Part shown: positions 8,813-16,100 of the stretch, piece by piece
Layout of the letters: each line of letters begins with the position of its first letter
Position numbering within the stretch: the stretch's first letter is position 1
Assembly: GCF_003850345.1 (NCBI RefSeq)
Contig: NZ_CP027707.1
Span: 6,997,001 to 7,061,000 of the forward strand
DNA length: 64,000 nucleotides
Direction: 5' to 3'
Source of the DNA: Pseudomonas chlororaphis subsp. piscium
GTDB lineage: Bacteria; Pseudomonadota; Gammaproteobacteria; Pseudomonadales; Pseudomonadaceae
Translations under genes and position numbers: made by a program
The notes under the pieces: generated by a model
What the model saw: only the letters and a program-made list of their open reading frames with translations
Told to the model about the DNA's origin: nothing
Databases searched by the model: none

Positions 8813-8902
8813 TGTAGGAGCGAAGCTTGCTCGCGATGCAGCCAACGCGGTTCAACAGCAGGACCGCGTCGATACCATCGCGAGCAAGCTTCGCTCCTAC
8901 AG
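8813..8902. repeat. REP-type inverted repeat pair
   Basis: Two 25-base arms in perfect inverted orientation (TGTAGGAGCGAAGCTTGCTC plus GCGAT, and its reverse complement) are separated by about 40 bases. The TGTAGGAGCGA...TCGCGAT form is a familiar Pseudomonas REP/REPIN. It sits between the cdsA-like stop and lpd, and could form a hairpin that ends or protects the lipid-operon transcript. Confidence 0.85.
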
Positions 8903-9012
8903 GGGATGCGAACTCCTGCTTGACCGTCCGCCCTCCGCACGCTCATATTACGGTCATAATTTTTTGCTCGACTACCTTTAAAGCCCTTCCTTCCGATTGC
9001 AGGAGAACAGCC

Positions 9013-10413
9013 ATGAGCAGCTACGACGTCGTCATCCTCGGTGGGGGTCCCGGTGGCTACAACGCCGCCATTCGCGCCGGCCAGCTGGGGCTCAAGGCCG
9101 CCTGTGTCGAAGGTCGCGCCACCCTCGGCGGCACCTGCCTGAACGTCGGCTGCATGCCGTCCAAGGCCTTGCTGCACGCCTCGGAGCTGTACGACGCGGC
9201 CATGGGCAAGGAATTCGCCGAACTGGGCATCGAGGTCAAACCCAGCCTCAACCTGGCCCAGATGATGAAGCAGAAGGACGACAGCGTGACGGGCCTGACC
9301 AAGGGCATCGAGTTCCTGTTGCGCAAGAACAAGGTCGACTGGATCAAGGGCTGGGGCCATATCGACGGCCCGGGCCAGGTCACGGTGACCGACAGCGCCG
9401 GGGGCAAGACCCGGTTGCAGGCCAAGGACATCGTGATCGCCACCGGCTCCGAACCGACCCCGTTGCCCGGGGTGGAGATCGATAACCGGCGCATCCTCGA
9501 CTCCACCGGCGCGTTGTCCCTCAGCGAAGTGCCCAGGCACCTGGTGGTGATCGGCGCCGGGGTGATCGGCCTGGAGCTGGGTTCGGTCTGGCGGCGCCTG
9601 GGCGCCCAGGTGACCGTGGTCGAGTACCTGGACCGCATCTGCCCCGGCGTCGATGGCGAAGCGGGCAAGACCCTGCAACGGGCCTTGGGCAAACAGGGGA
9701 TCGCCTTCAAGCTCGGCACCAAGGTCAGCAGCGCCAGCACCTCGGCCAACGGTGTGCAGTTGAGTATCGAGCCGGCAGCGGGCGGCACCGCGCAACTGCT
9801 GGAAGCCGACTACGTGCTGGTGGCCATCGGGCGCCGGCCATATACCCAGGGCCTGGGCCTGAAGAACGTCGGCCTGGGCACCGACTCGCGCGGCATGCTC
9901 GCCAACCGCCAGCACCGCACCGAGGCCCCCGGCGTGTGGGTGATTGGCGACGTCACGTCCGGGCCGATGCTCGCCCACAAGGCCGAGGACGAGGCCATGG
10001 CCTGTATCGAGCAGATCGTCGGCAAGGCCGGTGAAGTGAACTACGGCCTGATCCCCAGTGTGATCTACACCAAACCGGAGCTGGCCAGCGTCGGCAAGAC
10101 CGAAGAGCAGCTCAAGGCCGAGGGCCGGGCCTACAAGGTCGGCAAGTTCCCTTTCACGGCCAACAGCCGGGCCAAGATCAACCACGAGACCGAAGGTTTC
10201 GCCAAGGTCCTGGCGGACGCGCAGACCGATGAAATCCTCGGCGTGCATCTGGTCGGCCCGAGCGTCAGCGAAATGATCGGCGAATACTGCGTGGCCATGG
10301 AGTTTTCCGCCTCGGCCGAAGATATCGCCCTGACCTGCCACCCGCACCCGACCCGCTCCGAGGCGTTGCGCCAGGCGGCGATGGATGTCGAGGGGATGGC
10401 GACGCAGATGTAA
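9013..10413 (+). CDS. lpd3: Dihydrolipoyl dehydrogenase (Lpd3-type)
   Basis: A 466-residue flavoprotein disulfide reductase that reoxidises dihydrolipoyl groups using NAD. The start is ATG 9013 behind AGGAG. The FAD fold begins VVILGGGPGGYNAA, the redox-active disulfide is Cys42-Cys47 in GGTCLNVGCMPSK, the NAD fold is VVIGAGVIGLELG, and the dimer-interface catalytic pair is His445/Glu450 in HPHPTRSE. Pseudomonas carries several paralogues (lpdG, lpdV, lpd3). This copy stands alone, with no E1/E2 genes beside it, which is typical of lpd3, so that symbol is the best guess from context. Confidence 0.93.
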   Translation: MSSYDVVILGGGPGGYNAAIRAGQLGLKAACVEGRATLGGTCLNVGCMPSKALLHASELYDAAMGKEFAELGIEVKPSLNLAQMMKQKDDSVTGLTKGIEFLLRKNKVDWIKGWGHIDGPGQVTVTDSAGGKTRLQAKDIVIATGSEPTPLPGVEIDNRRILDSTGALSLSEVPRHLVVIGAGVIGLELGSVWRRLGAQVTVVEYLDRICPGVDGEAGKTLQRALGKQGIAFKLGTKVSSASTSANGVQLSIEPAAGGTAQLLEADYVLVAIGRRPYTQGLGLKNVGLGTDSRGMLANRQHRTEAPGVWVIGDVTSGPMLAHKAEDEAMACIEQIVGKAGEVNYGLIPSVIYTKPELASVGKTEEQLKAEGRAYKVGKFPFTANSRAKINHETEGFAKVLADAQTDEILGVHLVGPSVSEMIGEYCVAMEFSASAEDIALTCHPHPTRSEALRQAAMDVEGMATQM

Positions 10414-10417
10414 ATCC

Positions 10418-10532
10418 TGTAGCCGCTGCCGCAGGCTGCGATCGCGACCGAAGGGCGCGCAAACTCTCAAGATCGCTGAAGGCCTTCGGCCTTATCGTCC
10501 GAACGCGGCCCGAGCCTGCGGCAGCGGCTACA
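10418..10532. repeat. 115-base repeat, copy 1 (TGTAGCCGCTGCCGCAGGCT ends)
   Basis: Both ends carry inverted copies of TGTAGCCGCTGCCGCAGGCT. Reading left to right: a 21-base short flank, a 59-base core (CGATCGCGACCG...GGCCTTATCG), then a 35-base long flank. It lies between the convergent lpd and lrp-type genes and probably also acts as a terminator. A second copy at 11793-11907 has its flanks exchanged relative to the core. Confidence 0.9.
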
Positions 10533-10542
10533 GATAATCGCT

Positions 10543-11025
10543 TCAGGCCGGCAAATGCCCCAGCGGCAGCGCCCCCGGGGTTTTCACCGTGTGGATCGCG
10601 AAGTTGCTGCGGATATCGCTGACGCCCGGCAGCTTCAGCAGGCTGCCAGTGAGGAAGCGGTCGTAGGCCCGCAAATCCGGCACCACCACTTGCAGCAGAA
10701 AGTCCGACTCGCCGGACACCAGGAACGCCGAAAGCACCTCCGGCAGCGCCGTCACCGCCTTGTGGAAGGCTTCGGAATGCTCGTCGGTGTGCCGCTCGAC
10801 CTTGACCCCGACGAACACCGTCAGCCCCAGGCCCACTTCATCGCGATCGAGGTTGGCCTGGTAGCCGCGAATCACCCCGGCTTCTTCCAGCATCCGTACC
10901 CGACGCAGGCAAGGTGAAGGAGACAGTCCGATCTCCTCCGCCAGTTGCACGTTGCTCAGGCGGCCGTCGCGCTGCAGGGCGGCGAGAATCTTGCGGTCGT
11001 AGGCGTCCAGTTTCATCTTTGGCAT
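10543..11025 (-). CDS. Lrp/AsnC-family transcriptional regulator
   Basis: A 160-residue regulator. Residues ~5-50 are the AsnC winged helix (LDAYDRKILAALQRDGRLSN, VQLAEEIGLSPSPCLRRVR), and the rest is the RAM ligand-binding and oligomerisation domain (FLVSGESDFLLQVVVPDLRA). Such proteins sense amino acids and control their import, export or breakdown. The gene is divergent from the LysE/RhtB-type exporter at 11162 with a 136-base promoter gap, so it most likely regulates that exporter in response to an amino acid. The start could also be the second ATG at 11016. Confidence 0.9.
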   Translation of the reverse strand: MPKMKLDAYDRKILAALQRDGRLSNVQLAEEIGLSPSPCLRRVRMLEEAGVIRGYQANLDRDEVGLGLTVFVGVKVERHTDEHSEAFHKAVTALPEVLSAFLVSGESDFLLQVVVPDLRAYDRFLTGSLLKLPGVSDIRSNFAIHTVKTPGALPLGHLPA

Positions 11026-11161
11026 TTTCCGATAGTCACTCCATGTCCAGGTGGAAGATTATGCCAATTTCCGCCTGCATGTTGGCTGACTACGCAAGCA
11101 CCTGCCCTGCCCTTCGGCCCTAGACTTTGCCTACCGAATCGACAACGAAAGGGGTGGCAAG

Positions 11162-11788
11162 GTGGCACAACTGTGGATGTTTTTCCTGGCGCTGGCGGTG
11201 GTCTATCTGCTGCCCGGCCCCGACATGATCCTGCTGCTGCAAACCGGCGCCCGCCAGGGCAAGGGCCTGGCGCTGGCCACGGCGGTGGGCCTGGCGATCG
11301 CCCGGGGCTGCCATGTGGCGCTGGCGGCGCTGGGCCTGGCCACTCTGTTCAAGGCCGCGCCCTGGACCTTCGAGGTGGTGCGCCTGGGCGGGGCCGCGTA
11401 CCTGTTGTGGCTCGGCGTGCAGTGCCTGCGGGCCAACTTGCTGCCCAGCCTGCAGGACGGCGAGGCCGTGAGCGCATTGCGCTGGCGCGAAGCGATCCGC
11501 CGCGGCCTGCTGACCAACCTGCTCAACCCCAAGGCGCTGCTGTTCTGCTCGGTGTTGCTGCCACAGTTCATCGACCCGCAGGCCGGCCCCGTGGCCGCGC
11601 AGTTCGCCAGCCTCGGTCTGCTGCTGGTCTTGGTGGGGTTGCTGTTCGACAGCGCCTACGCCCTGGCCGGCGCCTGGATCGGCCGCTGGCTGGCGCACAA
11701 CCGCGCCGCCCAGCGGGTCCAGCAATGGCTGTTCGGCAGCCTGCTGATCGGCTTCGCCCTGCGCCTGACCTTCGTGCAACAGGCCTGA
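11162..11788 (+). CDS. LysE/RhtB-family amino-acid exporter
   Basis: A 208-residue inner-membrane exporter starting at GTG 11162 behind AAAGGGGTGG. The N-terminus (MFFLALAVVYLLPGPDMILL, then GARQGKG) is the family's diagnostic P-G-P-D-x2-L and G...G region. Further helices include LGGAAYLLWLGVQCLRA and the conserved LLTNLLNPKALLFC. The family exports lysine, homoserine, threonine or related amino acids and analogues by proton exchange; the substrate here is unknown. It pairs with the divergent Lrp-type regulator, and the pair is bracketed by the two 115-base repeats. Confidence 0.92.
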   Translation: MAQLWMFFLALAVVYLLPGPDMILLLQTGARQGKGLALATAVGLAIARGCHVALAALGLATLFKAAPWTFEVVRLGGAAYLLWLGVQCLRANLLPSLQDGEAVSALRWREAIRRGLLTNLLNPKALLFCSVLLPQFIDPQAGPVAAQFASLGLLLVLVGLLFDSAYALAGAWIGRWLAHNRAAQRVQQWLFGSLLIGFALRLTFVQQA

Positions 11789-11792
11789 ACTC

Positions 11793-11907
11793 TGTAGCCG
11801 CTGCCGCAGGCTCGGGCCGCGTTCGGACGATCGCGACCGCAGGGCGCGCAAGGTCGCAAAATCGCTGAAGGTCTGCGGCCTTATCGCAGCCTGCGGCAGC
11901 GGCTACA
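11793..11907. repeat. 115-base repeat, copy 2, flanks exchanged relative to core
   Basis: Same length and same terminal inverted sequences as the copy at 10418-10532, and the 59-base core is in the same plus-strand orientation with about 9 differences. The order of the flanks is reversed: the 35-base long flank is now at the left and the 21-base short flank at the right. The core is therefore inverted relative to its ends. It lies between the convergent exporter and methyltransferase genes. Confidence 0.9.
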
Positions 11908-11936
11908 AAAGCCTGCGTCCTACCGCATTCGCCGGT

Positions 11937-12761
11937 TCAGGCCGGCTTGCGGGCAATGATGACCTGGCTCTTGGCGACCACGGCGTCCAGCGCGTGCTTG
12001 ATCTGCACCCCACGCGGCGAGTTGAGAATGGTCTGCCAGGTGTTCGCCCACTGGTCGAGCAATGGGTGGTCGGGGTTGCTGAACTCGACCTTGGCTTCCC
12101 AGAACAGCAGCATCCACATCGACCAGTAGAAGCCGTACTGGCTATGGCTGAGCACTTCCAGCCCGGCGTCGCCGACCATCTGCTTGAACTGTTCTTCGCT
12201 GATGATGCGGATATGGTTGGGCTTCTGGAAATACTCGGGCGCGGCGATGTCCTTCTGCAGGTCCTCGGAGCTCGGGTGCGGCACGCTCAACAGGTACAGC
12301 GCGCCCGGCTGGCCGACCCGCACCAGCTCGGAGAGAAACTGCGCCGGATCGTCCACATGCTCGATGACCTCGGTGGACACCACGCGGCTGGCGGTGCCGT
12401 CGGCGATCGGCAGCGGGTTGCAGTCGGTGACGTGGCATTCCACGCCGCGGGCCGGGGTATCGCTCAGACGCTGGCGCGTCGCCTCGACCTTGGCCGCATC
12501 GATGTCGGCAATGATGATCTTCGCCCCGCGCATCGCGCAGTAATGCACGTTGCCGCCGTCACCACAGCCGACATCCAGCAGGGTGTCCTCGGCCGTCACC
12601 GGAAAACCGGTGAACAACTCGCCGTTTTCCTGGTTGAACCAGCCGCTGAGCATGGCGTCCTGCAGGCCCAGCATGTACGGATCGACCTTGGCCGGCGGCG
12701 GTGTGTCGGGCGTTACGGCCGCAGGAGCGCTCGCCGTGAGTTTTTTCAGAAGGCTCAGCAT
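11937..12761 (-). CDS. Class I SAM-dependent methyltransferase of the common polysaccharide antigen locus
   Basis: A 274-residue cytoplasmic methyltransferase, last gene of the five-gene leftward unit. Motif I is LLDVGCGDGG (Asp63-Gly69), followed by an acidic ribose-binding strand (IIIADIDAAKVEA) and a post-I motif VVSTEVIEHVDDP. It is clearly paralogous to the methyltransferase at 13909-14796: both have LQDAMLSGWFNQENGELFTG-type and AEDTLLDVGCG blocks. By gene order it corresponds to P. aeruginosa PA5459, which, from memory, is one of five genes affecting common polysaccharide antigen. A role in methylating the terminal rhamnose is likely but inferred. Confidence 0.88.
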   Translation of the reverse strand: MLSLLKKLTASAPAAVTPDTPPPAKVDPYMLGLQDAMLSGWFNQENGELFTGFPVTAEDTLLDVGCGDGGNVHYCAMRGAKIIIADIDAAKVEATRQRLSDTPARGVECHVTDCNPLPIADGTASRVVSTEVIEHVDDPAQFLSELVRVGQPGALYLLSVPHPSSEDLQKDIAAPEYFQKPNHIRIISEEQFKQMVGDAGLEVLSHSQYGFYWSMWMLLFWEAKVEFSNPDHPLLDQWANTWQTILNSPRGVQIKHALDAVVAKSQVIIARKPA

Positions 12762-13912
12762 GAAGTGACTCCAGTGGAAGGAACGGGAGAACGGGATGGA
12801 CCCAGGCGTTGCACCAGCTCGACACCCCGATTGCGCAGGGGCAACTCGATGACACGGTAGTTGAGTTCGCTCAACAACAACAGCAAGCCCAGGGCACAGG
12901 CCAGCGCCAGCAGCGGCTGCTCGTTCAGCCCGGTCGTGCCCAAAGGCGCCAGGCGGAACCAGGCTTCGCGGACCAGCAGAAACACCGGGACATGGATCAG
13001 GTAGATCCCGTAGGAACGGCTGCCGACCCAGGCCAGCAGGCTTTTCAACGGGCCGCGGGGCAACAGGTAGTCACGGTCGTAGGAAGCGATCCACACCAGC
13101 AGCGCGCAGAGCACGGCCAGGGCACCGACCCGGTAGTGAGTGACATTGAACTTATCGGTGGCCAGCCAGCCCATGCCCAGGCCGAGCAGGATCAACAGCA
13201 GCAGGCCGAGCCCCGGATGCCGCCCCAGCCATTTCGGTTCCCAGTGCCGGTAGCTGGCGCGGGCGGTCCACAGCGCCAGCAGCACACCCAGGGCCATGGC
13301 ATCGGTGCGGATAAACATCAACAGCACCGAACGCAAGCTCACCAGTTGCACGACCACCAATGCCAGCAATACCCAGACCAGGTACTTGCGGCACAACAGC
13401 ACCAGCAACGGCAGCAACAGGTAGAACTGCTCCTCCAGCGACAGGCTCCAGTAGACGAAGCTGGCGCCGTATTCATAGTGGAAAAAACTGTCGGCGAAAC
13501 GCAAATTGGCGAACTGCAGCAGGCCGGCAACCGTGGCCCACAGGTTGGCGTGCAGGCTGCCGAAGGCCCCCGAGCGATTGAGGAACAGGCTCGCCAGCAA
13601 CATCAGCAGCAGCCACAACCAGGCCGAGGGCAACAGGCGGAAGGCGCGACGAATCCAGAAGTCGCGGGTCCGCTGCCAGAACTGCGCGGCGCTGGTGCAG
13701 GCGCGCAGTTGCGGGATCAGGCTGCGGGCGATGACAAAACCGGAGATGGCGAAAAACAGGTCCACGCCCCACCAGAACTGGCCGTAGGCCGCGACGCTGC
13801 CCAGCCAGGCGAGCCCGCCTGGAAACAGATTGCCTTGCAGATGATGGAACACCACGCCCAGCACCGCGATGCCCCGCAGCAGCTCGATGTCCATGATCCG
13901 CTTGTCGTTCAA
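12755..13912 (-). CDS. Acyltransferase 3 family (OafA/YrhL-like) sugar O-acyltransferase
   Basis: A 385-residue polytopic membrane protein with the acyltransferase-3 opening block IELLRGIAVLGVVFHHLQG, where the second His of the HH pair is the expected catalytic residue. About ten hydrophobic segments follow, with RAFRLLPSAWLWLLL and SLSLEEQFYLLLPLL typical of the family. These enzymes transfer acetyl groups to exported polysaccharides. The frame overlaps its neighbours at both ends (7 bases with the following methyltransferase, 4 bases with the preceding one), so it is translationally coupled. By position it matches PA5458 of P. aeruginosa. The acetyl donor and sugar target are inferred. Confidence 0.9.
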   Translation of the reverse strand: MNDKRIMDIELLRGIAVLGVVFHHLQGNLFPGGLAWLGSVAAYGQFWWGVDLFFAISGFVIARSLIPQLRACTSAAQFWQRTRDFWIRRAFRLLPSAWLWLLLMLLASLFLNRSGAFGSLHANLWATVAGLLQFANLRFADSFFHYEYGASFVYWSLSLEEQFYLLLPLLVLLCRKYLVWVLLALVVVQLVSLRSVLLMFIRTDAMALGVLLALWTARASYRHWEPKWLGRHPGLGLLLLILLGLGMGWLATDKFNVTHYRVGALAVLCALLVWIASYDRDYLLPRGPLKSLLAWVGSRSYGIYLIHVPVFLLVREAWFRLAPLGTTGLNEQPLLALACALGLLLLLSELNYRVIELPLRNRGVELVQRLGPSRSPVPSTGVTSC

Positions 13913-14796
13913 GACGGCTCAGCCACTGCGCCGGACAGCGGCTTGCGGGCGATGATGACCTGGCTCTTCGGCATGAAGCCATCCAGCACCTGCTTGATCG
14001 CCAGCCCGTCGGGTTGCGCCAGCAGCTCCTCCCAGGTCCGTGCCCAGCCTTCCATCAGCGCCGGGTACGGCGCCTGGATGCGGTCACGCACGGCGCCCGG
14101 CGGCTCGCGTCCGGCGGCCCGTTCGCTGGCCCAGAAGAAGATCATGCCCATGACCCAGAAAAAGCCCGTGGCCTGCCGGTGTTCGATGACCAGCCCGGCG
14201 GCCTCGATCATCTGGCCAAAGCCCTCGCGGGAAAATATCTGCACATGGTTCGGCGCGCGGTAATAGCCGGGCGGCGCGATGCCCTTCTGCAGATGCTCGC
14301 CCACCGGGTCCGGAACGCTGATCAGGTACTGCGCGCCAGGGCGGCCCATGCGCACCAGCTCGGCGAGAAACGGCTCGGGCTGTTCGATGTGTTCCAGCAC
14401 TTCCATGCACACCACTTTGCTGGCGCAGCCCTGGGCCAGCGGCAACGGCAGGCTGTTGCTGACCAGCCCCAGGGCGGGCACGTCCGACTGCTCGGCGACT
14501 TGCCGGGCCAGCTCGCGCACCTTGTCAAATTCACTGTCGGTGAAAATCACCGAGGCGCCCTGGCGCATGGCGAACAGCGTCGCCACGCCTTCGCCGCAGC
14601 CGACATCCAGCAGGGTGTCTTCAGCGCTGATGGCAAAACCCTTGAGCAGCTCACCGGTTTCGGAACGGAACCAGCCGTCGAGCATGGCGTCGCGCAAGCC
14701 GCAATCGCGGGGAGAAACCGCGGGCCTGGGCGCATCAGCCAGCAGCGGCGCAGGCAATGGCGCGCCCCTGCGCAAACGCCGCAGAAACGCCCGCAT
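13909..14796 (-). CDS. Class I SAM-dependent methyltransferase, paralogue of the 11937-12761 gene
   Basis: The start ATG 14796 shares one base with the stop of the upstream glycosyltransferase (TGATG), giving 295 residues; the reading frame stays open far upstream, but that stretch only shadows the neighbour. Motif I is LLDVGCGEGV (Asp64-Gly70), with VVCMEVLEHIEQPEPFLAEL later. The N-terminal LRDAMLDGWFRSETGELLKG block aligns with the second methyltransferase of this unit, indicating duplication, and the C-termini (PKSQVIIARKP versus AKSQVIIARKP) match as well. It corresponds in order to PA5457. Likely substrate: the rhamnan end or a sugar bound to it. Confidence 0.88.
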   Translation of the reverse strand: MRAFLRRLRRGAPLPAPLLADAPRPAVSPRDCGLRDAMLDGWFRSETGELLKGFAISAEDTLLDVGCGEGVATLFAMRQGASVIFTDSEFDKVRELARQVAEQSDVPALGLVSNSLPLPLAQGCASKVVCMEVLEHIEQPEPFLAELVRMGRPGAQYLISVPDPVGEHLQKGIAPPGYYRAPNHVQIFSREGFGQMIEAAGLVIEHRQATGFFWVMGMIFFWASERAAGREPPGAVRDRIQAPYPALMEGWARTWEELLAQPDGLAIKQVLDGFMPKSQVIIARKPLSGAVAEPS

Positions 14797-16100
14797 CACC
14801 CAGCAAGCCCGGGGGTGGCAGGCGCCTTGCGTTGCTCCAGCACCTGCCGGAAAAACTCGCCCAGGCGCTGTTCGGCCGTGGCCTGGCTGCAGAAGCGCCG
14901 CAGGCTGTCGATCGCATGGGTCGACATCTGTGCATAACGCTCCGGGTCCCGCAGGGCGACGTCGTAGCTGGCGCGATAGGCCGAGCACAGCGAATCCCAG
15001 TTGGTGATGTAGCGCAGGGTCCGATAGGCGGCCCGGGGATCGTGGGGCCAGGCGGTCAGCTCGTCGGTGGAGTCGACGATGAAGCTGTTGTCGTGGTCGA
15101 TGTAGTCGGCCATCGCGGTGTTGCACGGCGCCACCGCCGGCTTGCCGCAGGACATGAACTCCATCAGCGGCAGGCACTGCCCTTCGCCGAACGAGGAATT
15201 CACCACATAGCTGGTGGCCTCCACCAGTCGTTCGTAGTCCGGATCGGACAAAAAGCCGTGGATCAGCACGATACGGCACTGGTAGGACTGGTTCTTGTAG
15301 AGGTGGTGCAGCATGTCGGCCAGCGCGTTGCCAATATCGTGGTGGGTCAGTTTCAGCACCAGGGTGGCGTCGGCACAGTCGCGGAAGGTGGTGCAGAACG
15401 CGCTGATCATGTCCTGCCAGTTCTTGCGCCCGTCGTAGGGGTTGAACACCGAGGTGTAGATCACCCCGTCAAGCAGCAGTTGGCAATCGCGGGCCTGGGT
15501 ATCGAGCGCCAGCGGCATGCCTTCGCGCAGCGTGCTCGGGCCGTAGCCGCTCAGGTCCAGGGTGCGGCTGTCGAGCAGCAAGCCATGCAGGTTGAGGATC
15601 ACCTGGGACGCCCGCGCCTGCTTGCCCAGTTGCTCGCCACGGCTGGCGAAGCGATCCCAGACCGGGGCCGGGATCGCACAGATCGGATAGTCCTCGCCCA
15701 TCACATCGCGCACCGCTCGCACGGTAAAGCTGGAGTGGGTGATCGCCGCGCCCGCGGTGCCCAGGACCAGTCGCCAGTCATGCCGCGGCTCGCCCTGCCA
15801 GCTTTCGGTGGGAATGGTGCTGAACTCCCAGGCGAACACCGGGATGGTCGGGCAGGCGTAATGGTTGGGCGTGCGATGGGGCGGCGAGAACGACAGGAAA
15901 ATGCACGCCTCGCCCCGGCTCTGGCAGTCGAAATACAGGCGGTCCACCAACTCGTCCGGGTTGCTGACCTCGAGCACCTGGCCCAGGCGTTCCAGCACCG
16001 GCCGGAACTCCTTGAGCACGAAGTAGTAGCTGTATTCGGGACGGCCGAGGTTTTGCTGGATGTTGCTCTTGTTGGTTTCCGAATGGATGAGGATCAGCAT
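14796..16100 (-). CDS. GT4-type glycosyltransferase of the common polysaccharide antigen locus
   Basis: A 434-residue glycosyltransferase with a GT-B-like layout. The N-terminal half contains LGRPEYSYYFVLKEFRPVLE. The C-terminal donor-binding half starts at YTSVFNPYDGRKNWQDM and continues with EGQCLPLMEFMSCGKPAVAP, where the acidic residue and the E...CGKP block mark the nucleotide-sugar site. It is a paralogue of the next gene upstream (16100-17713). Both ends share one base with neighbouring genes (TGATG), so the unit is strictly coupled. It corresponds in order to PA5456; linkage and sugar are unknown. Confidence 0.88.
   Translation of the reverse strand: MLILIHSETNKSNIQQNLGRPEYSYYFVLKEFRPVLERLGQVLEVSNPDELVDRLYFDCQSRGEACIFLSFSPPHRTPNHYACPTIPVFAWEFSTIPTESWQGEPRHDWRLVLGTAGAAITHSSFTVRAVRDVMGEDYPICAIPAPVWDRFASRGEQLGKQARASQVILNLHGLLLDSRTLDLSGYGPSTLREGMPLALDTQARDCQLLLDGVIYTSVFNPYDGRKNWQDMISAFCTTFRDCADATLVLKLTHHDIGNALADMLHHLYKNQSYQCRIVLIHGFLSDPDYERLVEATSYVVNSSFGEGQCLPLMEFMSCGKPAVAPCNTAMADYIDHDNSFIVDSTDELTAWPHDPRAAYRTLRYITNWDSLCSAYRASYDVALRDPERYAQMSTHAIDSLRRFCSQATAEQRLGEFFRQVLEQRKAPATPGLAG

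Noticed and set aside
13909..15279. Longer version of the methyltransferase frame reaching 15279
   Set aside because: The first ~160 residues are out-of-frame glycosyltransferase sequence; ATG 14796 at the TGATG junction is the sensible start.
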